NCBI RefSeq assembly: GCF_001513955.1
Contig: NZ_KQ948147.1
Coordinates: forward strand, 646,757-710,756
Direction: 5' to 3'
DNA: 64,000 bases
Origin: Streptomyces pseudovenezuelae
Lineage (GTDB): Bacteria; Actinomycetota; Actinomycetes; Streptomycetales; Streptomycetaceae
Position 1 is the stretch's first letter; every line of letters begins with the position of its first letter. Positions 8,063 through 16,947 of this stretch are shown in pieces. The notes beneath the pieces were generated by a model. That model ran no database searches, had not been told where the DNA came from, and saw only the letters and a program-made list of their open reading frames with translations. Both the position numbers and the translations under genes were made by a program.

Positions 8063-10447
8063 ATGTCCGTCGACACGCAGCAGGCGCCCGCCGAGCTCAC
8101 GGACCACGAGCTGAAAGCCCTGGACGCCCACTGGCGCGCCGCGAACTACCTGTCCGTCGGCCAGATCTACCTCCTGGCGAACCCCCTGCTGAAGGAACCC
8201 CTGCGCCCGGAGCACGTCAAGCCGCGGCTGCTCGGGCACTGGGGCACCTCCCCGGGCCTGAACCTCGTGCACACCCACCTCAACCGCGTCATCAGGTCCC
8301 GCGGCCGGGACGCCCTGTGCGTCTGGGGGCCCGGACACGGCGGACCGGCCGTCCTCGCCAACTCCTGGCTTGAGGGCACCTATTCGCAGACGTATCCCGA
8401 CGTCAGCCGGGACGAGGCCGGCATGGAACGGCTGTTCCGGCAGTTCTCGTTCCCCGGCGGCGTGCCCAGCCACGTGGCGCCGGAGACACCCGGGTCGATC
8501 CACGAGGGCGGCGAGCTGGGCTACTCGCTGTCGCACGCCTACGGAGCCGCCTTCGACAACCCGGACCTGCTGGTCGCCTGCGTGATCGGGGACGGCGAGG
8601 CGGAGACCGGCCCGCTGGCCGCCTCCTGGCACTCCAGCAAGTTCCTCGACCCCGTCCACGACGGCGCCGTCCTGCCGATCCTCCACCTCAACGGCTACAA
8701 GATCGCCAACCCGACCGTGCTCGCCCGGCTCCCCGAGTCCGAACTCGACGCACTCCTGCGCGGCTACGGCCACGCGCCGATCCATGTCACCGGCGACGAC
8801 CCCATGGCCGTGCACCGGGCCATGGCCGCGGCCATGGACGACGCGCTGGAGCGCATCGACGCGATCCAGCGCAGCGCCCGCGAGGACGGCGTCTGCGAAC
8901 GGGCCCACTGGCCGGTGATCGTGCTGCGCACCCCGAAGGGCTGGACGGGCCCCGCCGAGGTCGACGGCCTCCCGGTCGAAGGCACCTGGCGTGCCCACCA
9001 GGTCCCGCTGGCCGCCGTCCGGGACAACCCCGAGCACCTGCGGCAGCTGGAGGCGTGGCTGCACTCCTACCGCCCGCGGGAACTGTTCGACGAGCAGGGA
9101 CACCCGAGCGCCCAGGTACTGGCCTGCGTGCCCGACGGCGCGCGCCGGCTCGGCGCGACCCCGCACGCCAACGGCGGTCTGCTGACGCGCGAACTCCCGC
9201 TGCCGGACCTGGAGTCGTACGCCGTCGAGGTCGACAAGCCGGGCGCGACGATCCACGAACCCAGCCGTGTTCTGGGCGACATGCTGGAGTACGTCATGCG
9301 CCGCACCGGTGAGCGCCGCGACTTCAGGATCGTGGGCCCGGACGAGACCGCATCCAACCGGCTCCAGGCCGTCTACGGGGCGAGCGGCAAGGCCTGGCAG
9401 GCGCAGACACTCCCGGTGGACGAACACCTCGAGCGGCACGGCCGGGTGATGGAGATCCTCTCCGAACACACGTGCCAGGGCTGGCTGGAGGGGTATCTGC
9501 TGACCGGACGGCACGGGCTGTTCTCGTGCTACGAGGCGTTCGTGCACATCGTCGACTCGATGGTCAACCAGCACATCAAATGGCTGCGCACCACCCGCCG
9601 GCTGGGCTGGCGCGCGCCCATCCCCTCTCTCAACTACCTGCTCACCTCGCACGTCTGGCGCCAGGACCACAACGGCTTCTCCCACCAGGACCCCGGCTTC
9701 GTCGACCACATCCTCAACAAGAGCCCCGAGGCCGTACGGGTCTACCTGCCGCCGGACACCAACACCCTGCTGTCCGTCGCCGACCACGTGCTGCGCAGCC
9801 GGGACTACGTCAACGTCGTGGTCGCCGGCAAGCAGCCCTGCTTCGACTGGCTGTCCATGGATCAGGCTCATGCGCACTGTGCGCGCGGCGCCGGGATCTG
9901 GGACTGGGCCGGGACCGAGGACGGCGGCCGGGAACCCGACGTCGTCCTCGGCTGCGCGGGTGACGTGCCCACCCAGGAGGTGCTGGCCGCCGCCCAGTTG
10001 CTGCGCCGGCACCTGCCGGACCTGACCGTCCGGGTGGTCAACGTCGTCGACCTGGCCAGGCTGCTGCCGCAGGAGGAGCACCCGCACGGCATGCCGGACG
10101 CGGAGTACGACGCGCTGTTCACCCGCGACAAGCCGGTGATCTTCGCGTACCACGGCTACCCGTGGCTGATCCACCGCCTGGCCTACCGCCGTGCCGGGCA
10201 TCCGCACCTGCACGTGCGCGGCTACAAGGAGATCGGCACGACCACGACCCCGTTCGACATGGTCGTCCGCAACGACCTCGACCGGTACCGGCTGGTCATG
10301 GACGTCATCGACCGCGTGCCCGGTCTGGCGGTGCGGGCCGCCGCCGTACGACAGCGGATGGAGGACACCCGTCTGCGGCACCACGACTGGATCCGCGCCC
10401 ACGGCACCGATCTGCCCGAGGTCGCGGACTGGACGTGGGACGGCTGA
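8063..10447 (+). CDS. xfp: Xylulose-5-phosphate/fructose-6-phosphate phosphoketolase
   Basis: 794 aa, the usual length of the family. Thiamine-diphosphate enzyme that splits xylulose-5-P (and often fructose-6-P) with phosphate to acetyl-P plus glyceraldehyde-3-P (or erythrose-4-P). Signature stretches include [42 protein letters not shown], the ThDP/Mg motif [11 protein letters not shown]...LNGYKI and the C-terminal [11 protein letters not shown] 8063 is chosen because GAGGAAAGGG sits six bases ahead; the long upstream extension runs through repeat DNA and is not coding. The neighbouring oxygen- and NO-response genes suggest use as a bypass under low oxygen (inference). Confidence 0.96.
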   Translation: MSVDTQQAPAELTDHELKALDAHWRAANYLSVGQIYLLANPLLKEPLRPEHVKPRLLGHWGTSPGLNLVHTHLNRVIRSRGRDALCVWGPGHGGPAVLANSWLEGTYSQTYPDVSRDEAGMERLFRQFSFPGGVPSHVAPETPGSIHEGGELGYSLSHAYGAAFDNPDLLVACVIGDGEAETGPLAASWHSSKFLDPVHDGAVLPILHLNGYKIANPTVLARLPESELDALLRGYGHAPIHVTGDDPMAVHRAMAAAMDDALERIDAIQRSAREDGVCERAHWPVIVLRTPKGWTGPAEVDGLPVEGTWRAHQVPLAAVRDNPEHLRQLEAWLHSYRPRELFDEQGHPSAQVLACVPDGARRLGATPHANGGLLTRELPLPDLESYAVEVDKPGATIHEPSRVLGDMLEYVMRRTGERRDFRIVGPDETASNRLQAVYGASGKAWQAQTLPVDEHLERHGRVMEILSEHTCQGWLEGYLLTGRHGLFSCYEAFVHIVDSMVNQHIKWLRTTRRLGWRAPIPSLNYLLTSHVWRQDHNGFSHQDPGFVDHILNKSPEAVRVYLPPDTNTLLSVADHVLRSRDYVNVVVAGKQPCFDWLSMDQAHAHCARGAGIWDWAGTEDGGREPDVVLGCAGDVPTQEVLAAAQLLRRHLPDLTVRVVNVVDLARLLPQEEHPHGMPDAEYDALFTRDKPVIFAYHGYPWLIHRLAYRRAGHPHLHVRGYKEIGTTTTPFDMVVRNDLDRYRLVMDVIDRVPGLAVRAAAVRQRMEDTRLRHHDWIRAHGTDLPEVADWTWDG

Positions 10448-10534
10448 CCGGCGGGACGGGCTGCCCGGGCCGCACTGTCCGCGTCCCGACCGGTTTCCGT
10501 GTCGGTCCCGGGCTCCGGACCATAACCTTGGCAG

Positions 10535-12301
10535 ATGACGGCAAGAAGGCCGGCTGAGGGGTCTGGAGGACTGCTGGTGGGTGTCTCGGAGGGGACCGGG
10601 GAGGCCCGCGTCAGGCTGCCGCAGCTGAGGCTGGACGAGCTGCTGGAAGAGCTGCAGGCCCGGCTCGACGCGGCTCGCGGTACGCGTGACCGGGTGCACA
10701 GTCTGCTGGAGGCGGTGCTCTCGGTCGGCCGTGAGCTGGACCTGGAGCAGGCGCTGCACAGCATCGTCGAGGCGGCCGCGGCGCTGGTCGACGCGCAGTA
10801 CGCCGCCCTCGGCGTGATCGGCCCCGACGGAAAGCGGCTGTCCGCCTTCCACACCGTCGGGGTCAGCGACGAGCAGATCGCGAGGATCGGCCCGTACCCG
10901 GAGGGGCACGGCATTCTCGGGGAGCTCATCCACCATCCCGAGCCGCTGCGGCTGGCCAGGCTGTCCGAGCATTCCGCGTCGTACGGCTTCCCGCCGCACC
11001 ACCCGCCGATGAACACCTTCCTCGGTGTTCCGATCCGGGTGCGTGAGCAGGTCTTCGGCAACCTGTACCTGACCGAGAAGCGGGGCGGCGTCCAGTTCGA
11101 CGAGGAGGACGAGGCGGTGCTGTCGACGCTGGCCGTGGCGGCCGGAGTCGCCATCGACAACGCCCGCCTGTACGAGGACTCCCGGTTGCGTGAGCGCTGG
11201 TTGCGGGCCAACGCCGAGATCACGCATCGCCTGATGTCGGGTGGTGCGCAGGCGGAGGTGCTGCGGCTGATCGCGGACCGGGCCCGGGAGAACACCGGCG
11301 CCGCCCTCGCCCTGGTCGCGATGCCGATGCAGGGCACGGACTCGCTCGGCGTGGAGCTGGCTCTCGGGAAGGACGCGCAGGCCCATCAGGGGCTCGTGCT
11401 TCCCGTGGACGGCAGCCTCATGGGGCACGCCTTCACCACCGGGTCTCCGGTGACGTGCGTGGATGTCTCCGTCGACGAGCGGGTGGCGGTCGCTCCGGAG
11501 CGTTTCGCCGGGCTGGGGCCGGCGGTCGCGGTGCCGATCGGGTCGGGGGCGGAAGGGGTGCGGGGCGTCGTCCTGCTGGTGCGCGAGGCGGGGCGGACCG
11601 TGTTCACCGACAAGGAGATCGAGCCGTTGAGGGGGTTCGCCGCGCAGGCGGCGGTGGCGATGGAGCTGGCCGAGCGCCGTCAGGACGCCGAGGAGATCGC
11701 GGTGCTCAAGGACCGTGACCGGATCGCCCGTGACCTGCATGACCTGGCCATTCAGCGGCTGTTCGCGACGGGCATGACGCTGCAGAGCGCGGGGCGTCTC
11801 ATCGAGCACGCGGAGGCCTCGGAGCGGGTGGTGCGGGCGGTGGACGACCTCGACGAGACCATCAAGATCATCAGGTCGACGATCTTCGGTCTGCGGTCGC
11901 GTGAGGGCGGGGCCGGGTCGGGACTGCGGGCCCGGGCGGTCCGCGTGATCGGCGAGGCGGCGACCGTGCTGGGCTTTGCTCCCAGCATCCGGATGGAGGG
12001 CCTGGTCGACACGGACGTGCCCCGCGAGATCGCCGACGACGTGGTCGCGGTGCTCTCCGAGGCGTTGACCAACGTCGCCCGGCACGCGCGGGCCGGCCGC
12101 GCCGACGTGGTCCTGGAGACGGACGGGCGCGAGGTACGGCTGACCGTGACGGATGACGGGGTGGGCATCGCGGCCGGGGGCCGGCGCAGCGGACTGCGCA
12201 ACCTGGCCGAACGGGCCGAGCGGTACGGCGGGACCCTGACCGTGGACCGTCCCGAGACGGGCGGCGCGAGGCTGGTGTGGCAGGTCCCGGTGGGGGACTG
12301 A
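10535..12301 (+). CDS. DevS/DosS-like GAF-GAF sensor histidine kinase
   Basis: 588 aa. GAF 1 spans roughly residues 58-205, GAF 2 about 225-380, a HisKA_3 dimerisation domain carries the phospho-acceptor His402 in ARDLHDLAIQRLF, and a HATPase_c domain carries EALTNVARHA and DDGVGIA. GAF 1 has ASYGFPPHHPPM (His156 before PPM). In mycobacterial DosS/DosT the haem-ligand His lies in this same motif, so a haem-based O2/NO/CO sensor is likely (recalled family knowledge plus inference). No response regulator gene is adjacent, so the kinase is an orphan in this window. ATG 10535 could be leaderless (TAACCT just upstream). GTG 10577, with GGAGGA six bases before, is a strong alternative start giving 574 aa. 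Confidence 0.9.
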   Translation: MTARRPAEGSGGLLVGVSEGTGEARVRLPQLRLDELLEELQARLDAARGTRDRVHSLLEAVLSVGRELDLEQALHSIVEAAAALVDAQYAALGVIGPDGKRLSAFHTVGVSDEQIARIGPYPEGHGILGELIHHPEPLRLARLSEHSASYGFPPHHPPMNTFLGVPIRVREQVFGNLYLTEKRGGVQFDEEDEAVLSTLAVAAGVAIDNARLYEDSRLRERWLRANAEITHRLMSGGAQAEVLRLIADRARENTGAALALVAMPMQGTDSLGVELALGKDAQAHQGLVLPVDGSLMGHAFTTGSPVTCVDVSVDERVAVAPERFAGLGPAVAVPIGSGAEGVRGVVLLVREAGRTVFTDKEIEPLRGFAAQAAVAMELAERRQDAEEIAVLKDRDRIARDLHDLAIQRLFATGMTLQSAGRLIEHAEASERVVRAVDDLDETIKIIRSTIFGLRSREGGAGSGLRARAVRVIGEAATVLGFAPSIRMEGLVDTDVPREIADDVVAVLSEALTNVARHARAGRADVVLETDGREVRLTVTDDGVGIAAGGRRSGLRNLAERAERYGGTLTVDRPETGGARLVWQVPVGD

Positions 12302-12340
12302 TACCGAGGCGGTCCCGTTTGGACGCCGGACGCCAGCACG

Positions 12341-12362
12341 GGGGCGGCGACCCCGCCGCCCC
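12341..12362. terminator. Hairpin terminator between convergent genes
   Basis: GGGGCGGCG-ACCC-CGCCGCCCC forms a perfect 9-bp stem with a 4-base loop in the 87-bp gap between the convergent histidine kinase and universal stress protein genes. There is no U-tract, as is usual in Streptomyces. It could serve both strands. Confidence 0.6.
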
Positions 12363-12388
12363 TGGGCCGGCCGCGCCGCCGTCCCCGG

Positions 12389-12880
12389 CTAGTGGGGAGA
12401 CGTGCGGGACGACCCCGCCCGACCGCTGTGAGCGGACGGGCAGAGGGCTCGGGCGGGCACCACGACCACGGGTCCGGAGGCCTCGCGCACGACGTCGCGG
12501 GCCACCGCGCCCAGCTCACCGGTCCGGCTCCGGCCCACGACCAGCAGGCCGGCGTCCGCGGACCGCAGGATCAGGGCCTCGGCCGGCGGCAGATGCCGTA
12601 CGTCCTCCAGGACCGCCACGTCCGGATACTTCTCCCGCCACGGCCGCAGCGCGTCGGACAGCAGCTGCACCTCGTGGTCCTCCCAGGCGGCGCGGTCCTC
12701 CTCCGGTACGCCGAAGGGCAGTTCGGCCGCGCAGGAGGGGAAGCGCCAGGCATGGACGGCACGCAGACGCACGCCCCACAGCCGGGCACAGTCGAAGGCG
12801 AAGCGGACCGCGCCGTCGGCGGGCCGGCGGGCGTCCACACCGAGCACGATCTCGGGGACCTGGTGCGTGGGCTGCTGCAT
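12389..12880 (-). CDS. Universal stress protein, single UspA domain
   Basis: 163 aa, one UspA domain (EIVLGVDARRPADGAVRFAF near the N-terminus, then SADAGLLVVGRSRTGELG and SGPVVVVP at the end). The nucleotide-binding loop GRSRTGELG is present, but the usual closing GS is replaced, so ATP binding is uncertain. ATG 12880 has AGGAGA about eight bases upstream; the longer upstream reading frame lacks an RBS. USPs of this type belong to the DosR/OsdR regulons of actinobacteria, which fits the surrounding genes. It reads toward the DevS-like kinase. Confidence 0.88.
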   Translation of the reverse strand: MQQPTHQVPEIVLGVDARRPADGAVRFAFDCARLWGVRLRAVHAWRFPSCAAELPFGVPEEDRAAWEDHEVQLLSDALRPWREKYPDVAVLEDVRHLPPAEALILRSADAGLLVVGRSRTGELGAVARDVVREASGPVVVVPARALCPSAHSGRAGSSRTSPH

Positions 12881-13013
12881 GAGCGTGTCTCCTGCCGGTC
12901 GGTGGAGGTCCGTGCGCTGCGGCTCGTTCACGGGGGCGCCAGGACCACCGTTCAGCCCGCGGGGCGGGGGCGCAACCGCTGAGGGCGTCAAGCAGACGCG
13001 GGCCGACCCGCCC

Positions 13014-14219
13014 TCACGCCGCCGCGTCCGGGAGCCACAGGTCGGGGCCGAAGACCTCGTAGCGGATGGCGCGCGGCGGAACGCCCCGCTCCAGCAGTTG
13101 GGTGCGGACCGCGCGCATGAAGGGCAGCGGGCCGCACAGATACACGGTGGCGTCGACGGGCACGTCCAGCCCGTCGAGGTTCATCAGGCCGACGCGGGCA
13201 TCGGGCTCGGCGGCGCCAGGGCGGTCGTACCAGAAAACGCTCCGCGCCCGCGGGAGTCGGCCCGTCAGCTCGCGTGTCTCGGTGCGCAGGGCGTGCTCGT
13301 CGGGGGAGCCGTCGGCGTGCAGGACGAGGACGGGGCGGGTGGAGCCGGTCGCCGCGAGCCGGGCGAGCATGCCGACCATGGGGGTGCAGCCGATGCCGGC
13401 GGAGGCGAGGACCAGCGGGGTGTCGGACTCGTCGAGGACGACGTCGCCGAAGGGCGCGGACAGGGTGAGTTCGTCCCCCGGCCGCACCATGCGGTGCAGC
13501 AGGTCGGACACCTCGCCGTCGGGGCCGCCGTCGGCGCCGGTGACCCGCTTGACCGTGATGCGGCGCAGATCGCCGCCGGGGTCGCCGGACAGGCTGTACT
13601 GGCGCAGCTGGTGCACGCCGTCCGTCATCCGGGTCCGGACGCTGACGTACTGGCCGGCCTTCGCCGCAGGGGCGGGCCGGCCGTCGGCGGGACGCAGCAG
13701 GAAGGAGACGACGCCGGGTGCCTCCTCGCGGCGTTCGACCACGGTCCACGGCCGCCAGATCTCGCCGGGGGCCACGCCGGCCGCCTGGTAGATGCGGGCC
13801 TCCTGGGCGATGAGCGCGCCCGCCATCAGCCAGTAGACCTCGTCCCAGGCGGCCGCCACCTCGGGGGTGACCGCGTCGCCGAGGACCTCGGCGATCGCTC
13901 CGAAGAGGTACTTGTGGACGATCGTGTACTGGTCCTCGGTCACCCCGACCGCGGTGTGCTTGTGGGCGATCCGCGCCAGCAGGGCGTCCGGCCGGGTGCC
14001 GGGGTCGGCGAGGAGGGCGGTCGCGAAGCCGGCGATCGACCCGGCCAGCGCCCGCCGCTGATCGCCGCTGGCCTGGTTGCCGCGGTTGAACATCCCGTCC
14101 AGTAGCTCGGGCCGGTCGCGGAACATGGCGGCGTAGAACCGGGCGGTGATCTCGTCGAGGGCCCCGGCCACGGCGGGCAGCGTGGCCTTCACGAGGGTGG
14201 CGGACTCGGCGGACAGCAT
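13014..14219 (-). CDS. hmp: Flavohaemoglobin (nitric oxide dioxygenase)
   Basis: 401 aa. The N-terminal globin domain (about 1-140) has the proximal haem-pocket region AHKHTAVGVTEDQYTIVHKYLF. An FAD-binding ferredoxin-reductase domain follows with RQYSLSGDP, then an NAD domain with ASAGIGCTPMVGML and the C-terminal EVFGPD typical of Hmp. The enzyme converts NO and O2 to nitrate using NAD(P)H. ATG 14219 has GGAGG four to five bases upstream and gives the standard N-terminus MLSAES. A promoter-like pair precedes it (see 14274-14302), and DevR-like boxes lie 130-200 bp upstream. Confidence 0.95.
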   Translation of the reverse strand: MLSAESATLVKATLPAVAGALDEITARFYAAMFRDRPELLDGMFNRGNQASGDQRRALAGSIAGFATALLADPGTRPDALLARIAHKHTAVGVTEDQYTIVHKYLFGAIAEVLGDAVTPEVAAAWDEVYWLMAGALIAQEARIYQAAGVAPGEIWRPWTVVERREEAPGVVSFLLRPADGRPAPAAKAGQYVSVRTRMTDGVHQLRQYSLSGDPGGDLRRITVKRVTGADGGPDGEVSDLLHRMVRPGDELTLSAPFGDVVLDESDTPLVLASAGIGCTPMVGMLARLAATGSTRPVLVLHADGSPDEHALRTETRELTGRLPRARSVFWYDRPGAAEPDARVGLMNLDGLDVPVDATVYLCGPLPFMRAVRTQLLERGVPPRAIRYEVFGPDLWLPDAAA

Positions 14220-14273
14220 GAAGCCTCCAGGGGTGGGGAGTTCGATGACCGCTGATCGCATGGCGGCCGACCC

Positions 14274-14302
14274 TGTATAGCAACAGGAATTCCGGCATTC
14301 AG
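14274..14302 (-). promoter_or_regulatory. Candidate hmp promoter
   Basis: On the minus strand CTGAAT (-35, 14302-14297) and TATACA (-10, 14279-14274) are separated by 17 bp, about 55-80 bp before the hmp start codon. A GGAATTCC palindrome at 14286-14293 lies in the spacer and could be an NO-responsive repressor site, although it does not match the NsrR consensus I know. Confidence 0.4.
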
Positions 14303-14352
14303 GGGTGTTTCGGGCCTCGGTGAGGAGGGGCGGGACCATCGGCGCCGAGGTC

Positions 14353-14366
14353 GGGACCAAGGTCCC
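14353..14366. promoter_or_regulatory. DevR/OsdR-box-like palindrome (best match)
   Basis: GGGACCAAGGTCCC has perfect GGGACC/GGTCCC arms around an AA centre, as in the actinobacterial DosR/DevR box. It sits between hmp (134 bp to its start) and the CBS-BON gene (about 310 bp to its start). Confidence 0.5.
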
Positions 14367-14385
14367 GATCCGTCGTGCCGGGCCG

Positions 14386-14420
14386 GGGCCGACCGGGCCG
14401 CGATCAGGGCCGTTCGGCCC
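14386..14420. promoter_or_regulatory. Two further DevR-like palindromes
   Basis: GGGCCGACCGGGCC (14386-14399, nine of ten positions) and GGGCCGTTCGGCCC (14407-14420, all ten) follow the best box at spacings of 33 and 21 bp, close to whole helical turns. Clustered boxes are usual at DosR-dependent promoters. Confidence 0.4.
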
Positions 14421-14673
14421 ACGGCCCACGGTGGACGGGCGGACGGGTAGACGGACAGGCGGATGGACGGGCAGGCCGTGCGGCGCCGAGGTCCGGCCGT
14501 GAGTGATCTCGGCACCACCGCTTTCCGTGACCGGTACCGGTACCGGCCTGCCCTCGTGTACCGCGCCGAGCGACGGCGGTCTCCCCGACCGGGGCCGACC
14601 GGCCCATGCGCTCCGGGCGGGAGTGGCGGATCCTGAAGACAGGCGTAGTTCCGCAGCTTCACCGGAGGCCGCC

Positions 14674-15414
14674 ATGCCCGGCACCCCGCACACCGTCAGT
14701 GACGTGATGACCTGCACCGTCGTCGCCCTGAGCAGCGACACGCCGTTCAAGGACATCGTGAAGGCCATGGAACGGTGGAGGGTCAGCGCCCTTCCCGTCG
14801 TGGACGGTGAGCACCGGGTCGTGGGGGTGGTCTCCGAGTGCGACCTGCTGCCCAAGGAGGAGTTCCGCGACGGCGATCCCGACCGTTACGCCCGGTTGCG
14901 GCGGCTCCCCGACCTCGCCAAGGCGGGGGCACGCGTCGCCGAGGAGATGATGGCGGCCCCCGCCGTCACCGCCCCGGCCGACGAGACGCTGGCGAGGGCC
15001 GCGCGGACCATGGCGCGGTTCGGCGTCAAACGGCTGCCGGTGGTGGACGCCGACGGGGTGCTGCGGGGCATCGTGAGCCGTTCCGACCTGCTCAAGGTGT
15101 TCCTGCGGGACGACGAGGACATCGCCCGTGAGGTGCGCCGCGAGGTCGTCGCGTTGCTCTTCCCCGACCCCGTCGAACCGATCCGGGTGGAGGTGCGGGA
15201 CGGGCTCGTGACCCTGACCGGCCGGGTGCCGGACACCTCGATCGTGCCCGTCGCCACGCGCCTCGTCCGGGCGGTCGAGGGAGTGGTGGACGTGGACTGC
15301 GCGCTCCTGGGCACACCACGCAGGCCGGACCTCGACCCGGACCTGCCCGCCGTCGCTCCCGTCGGCGGGGCGCACGAGGACCGTACGGACCGAACAGGCG
15401 ACCGGCCGGCCTGA
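14674..15414 (+). CDS. CBS-pair and BON domain protein (Hrp1-like)
   Basis: 246 aa. Two CBS motifs (residues about 10-65 and 85-150; TVSDVMTCTVVALSSDT, RLPVVDADGVLRGIVSRSDL) are followed by a C-terminal BON domain (about 160-225; VRDGLVTLTGRVPDTS). CBS pairs bind adenine nucleotides and BON domains contact membranes or lipids. Related CBS proteins (Hrp1) are DosR-regulated in Mycobacterium. ATG 14674 has GGAGG five bases upstream; the longer frame upstream runs through intergenic repeats. The gene probably forms an operon with the following membrane protein gene (56-bp gap). Confidence 0.9.
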   Translation: MPGTPHTVSDVMTCTVVALSSDTPFKDIVKAMERWRVSALPVVDGEHRVVGVVSECDLLPKEEFRDGDPDRYARLRRLPDLAKAGARVAEEMMAAPAVTAPADETLARAARTMARFGVKRLPVVDADGVLRGIVSRSDLLKVFLRDDEDIAREVRREVVALLFPDPVEPIRVEVRDGLVTLTGRVPDTSIVPVATRLVRAVEGVVDVDCALLGTPRRPDLDPDLPAVAPVGGAHEDRTDRTGDRPA

Positions 15415-15470
15415 GGCCGCGTCCCGCGGCCCCCGGACGCCCGCCCGCAGAGGAGATGGGGTGACGGCTC

Positions 15471-16058
15471 ATGGTGAGGACGGGTCGCGCGCGCCTGCGG
15501 AAGGTGTGGTGGTGGAGGTGGCGGCGCAATCCGCTGCGCAGGCGAAGCGACAGGCTGGAGGCATGGCTCGTCCTGGTCACCTGGACCCTGGCCCTGCTGG
15601 GCGGCCTGCTCGCCGGAGTGGAGGCGGGTGCCGCGATGGCGGGCGACCTCGCCGCCCGCCGTGCGGCCTTGCACACCGTGTCGGCCGTACTCGTCGAGAA
15701 GGCGGATCGCACGGGGACCGTCACGGCGGACGGTACCGCCGAGACGGTGCGGGCCAAGGTGCGCTGGAAGGCACCCGACGGATCCCCGCACACCGGACTG
15801 GCCCGGGTCGCACCGGGCAGTGCGGCGGGCACGTCGGTCACCGTGTGGAACGACCGTGACGGCGACCTCGTGCGTGCACCTCTCAACATGGCGGAGGCGC
15901 GCCTGCAGTCGGTGCTGACGGGCGTCCTGGTCGCGGCGGCCGCCGGCGCCGTCGTCTGCGGAGGCGGACACTGGGCACGGCTGCGGCTGGACCGCCGACG
16001 GCTGCGGGACTGGGAGGCGGAATGGGCGCGCGTCGCCCCGAGCGGCGGACGGACATGA
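15471..16058 (+). CDS. Rv1733c-like two-helix membrane protein
   Basis: 195 aa. The conserved N-terminal WRWRRNPLRRRSDRLEAW motif leads into a first transmembrane helix (WLVLVTWTLALLGGLLAGV). An exported loop of about 90 residues with a beta-rich RAKVRWKAPDG segment follows, then a second helix (VLTGVLVAAAAGAVVCGGG) and a basic cytoplasmic tail. This is the architecture of the Rv1733c family, a DosR-regulon membrane protein of unknown function. GGGGTGA lies six bases before the ATG. A divergent paralogue is encoded at 58565-59146. Confidence 0.82.
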   Translation: MVRTGRARLRKVWWWRWRRNPLRRRSDRLEAWLVLVTWTLALLGGLLAGVEAGAAMAGDLAARRAALHTVSAVLVEKADRTGTVTADGTAETVRAKVRWKAPDGSPHTGLARVAPGSAAGTSVTVWNDRDGDLVRAPLNMAEARLQSVLTGVLVAAAAGAVVCGGGHWARLRLDRRRLRDWEAEWARVAPSGGRT

Positions 16059-16116
16059 CCGGTTGACGGCGTCGGCGGGCTTCCGGGTGGGCTGTCGAAT
16101 CAGCTCAAAGGGCGCC

Positions 16117-16172
16117 GATGCAAACAGCCGATACAAACAGGGGCCCATAGACGCAAAGGCTGACACAAACAG
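16117..16172 (+). repeat. CAAACAG direct repeats in the arsM leader
   Basis: GATGCAAACAG (16117-16127), GATACAAACAG (16130-16140) and GACACAAACAG (16162-16172), with a partial GACGCAAAG at 16150-16158, all lie on the same strand just before the arsM RBS. Spacings are 13, 20 and 12 bp. They may bind a metalloregulator, though they do not look like the dyads usual for ArsR. Confidence 0.45.
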
Positions 16173-16182
16173 GGGGAGAGTC

Positions 16183-16947
16183 ATGAGCGAGCAGTCGAGT
16201 GGCCGGTCCGGTGATCTGCGGGAGACCGTCCGGCAGCGGTACGCGGCCGCGGCCCTGAGGGTCGCCGAGGGCGCCGGCGCCTCCTGCGGACCCGAGCCGG
16301 TCGAGGCCGACGACACCTTCGGTTCGACCCTGTACGCCGCGGACGAGCGCGACACGCTGCCCGCCGAGGCCGTCGCCGCCTCCCTCGGCTGTGGCAACCC
16401 GACAGCCGTGGCCGAACTGCGCGAGGGTGAGCGCGTCCTCGACCTCGGCTCCGGCGGCGGCATCGACGTCCTGCTCTCCGCGCGCCGCGTGGGGCCGGCG
16501 GGCCGGGCGTACGGGCTGGACATGACCGAGGAGATGCTCGCCCTGGCGCTGGCCAACGCGGCGAAGGCGGGTGCCACGAACGTGGAGTTCCTCAAGGGCT
16601 CCATCGAGGCGATCCCGCTGCCCGCGAACACGATCGACGTCGTGATCTCGAACTGCGTGATCAACCTGTCGGTCGACAAGCCCGCTGTCTTCGCGGAGAC
16701 CTTTCGCGTCCTCCGGCCCGGAGGACGCGTCGGCGTCTCCGACGTAGTCGCCGACGACGCCCTCACCGCCGAACAGCGGGCCGAACGCGGGGACCACGTC
16801 GGCTGCATCGCCGGAGCCCTGTCCTTCGCCGAGTACCGCGCGGGTCTGGAGGCCGCCGGCTTCACCGGCATCGAGATCATTCCCACCCACCCGGTCGCCG
16901 ACGGCCTGCACTCGGCCGTCGTCCGGGCTCTGAAGCCTGAGGCCTGA
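16183..16947 (+). CDS. arsM: Arsenite S-adenosylmethionine methyltransferase
   Basis: 254 aa. A SAM-binding Rossmann domain carries VLDLGSGGGIDVLL (residues about 85-98). The ArsM-type cysteines are Cys35, Cys70 (SLGCGNP), Cys158 (SNCVINLS) and Cys208 (HVGCIAGA), the pattern that coordinates As(III). The enzyme methylates arsenite to volatile or less toxic methylarsenicals in the cytoplasm. GGGGGAGAG sits directly upstream of ATG 16183. No other ars genes are adjacent, so this is a solitary arsM. It is followed by gene debris rather than a terminator. Confidence 0.92.
   Translation: MSEQSSGRSGDLRETVRQRYAAAALRVAEGAGASCGPEPVEADDTFGSTLYAADERDTLPAEAVAASLGCGNPTAVAELREGERVLDLGSGGGIDVLLSARRVGPAGRAYGLDMTEEMLALALANAAKAGATNVEFLKGSIEAIPLPANTIDVVISNCVINLSVDKPAVFAETFRVLRPGGRVGVSDVVADDALTAEQRAERGDHVGCIAGALSFAEYRAGLEAAGFTGIEIIPTHPVADGLHSAVVRALKPEA

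Larger units (their letters stand above)
14220..14673. other. Divergent intergenic region between hmp and the CBS-BON gene
   Basis: 454 bp with no gene. It holds a promoter candidate for hmp, three DevR-like palindromes (14353-14366, 14386-14399, 14407-14420) and a run of short GGACGG-type microrepeats at about 14431-14470. The divergent layout would let one set of activator sites serve both genes. Confidence 0.6.

Noticed and set aside
10467-10480. GGGCCGCACTGTCC upstream of the histidine kinase as a DevR box
   Set aside because: Only eight of ten defined positions match, which is expected often at this GC content.
7589-12085. A 1498-codon open frame on the minus strand across phosphoketolase and the histidine kinase
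   Set aside because: It is antisense to two well-supported genes and reflects GC-rich third positions; the deduced protein shows no recognisable domain.
12302-12335. CGGTCCC-N4-GGAC dyad considered as another DevR box
   Set aside because: The half-sites are in the opposite orientation (CCC...GGG) and it lies between convergent genes.
14286-14293. GGAATTCC as an NsrR site for hmp
   Set aside because: It is a simple palindrome without the longer AT-rich arms known for NsrR; not enough for a call.
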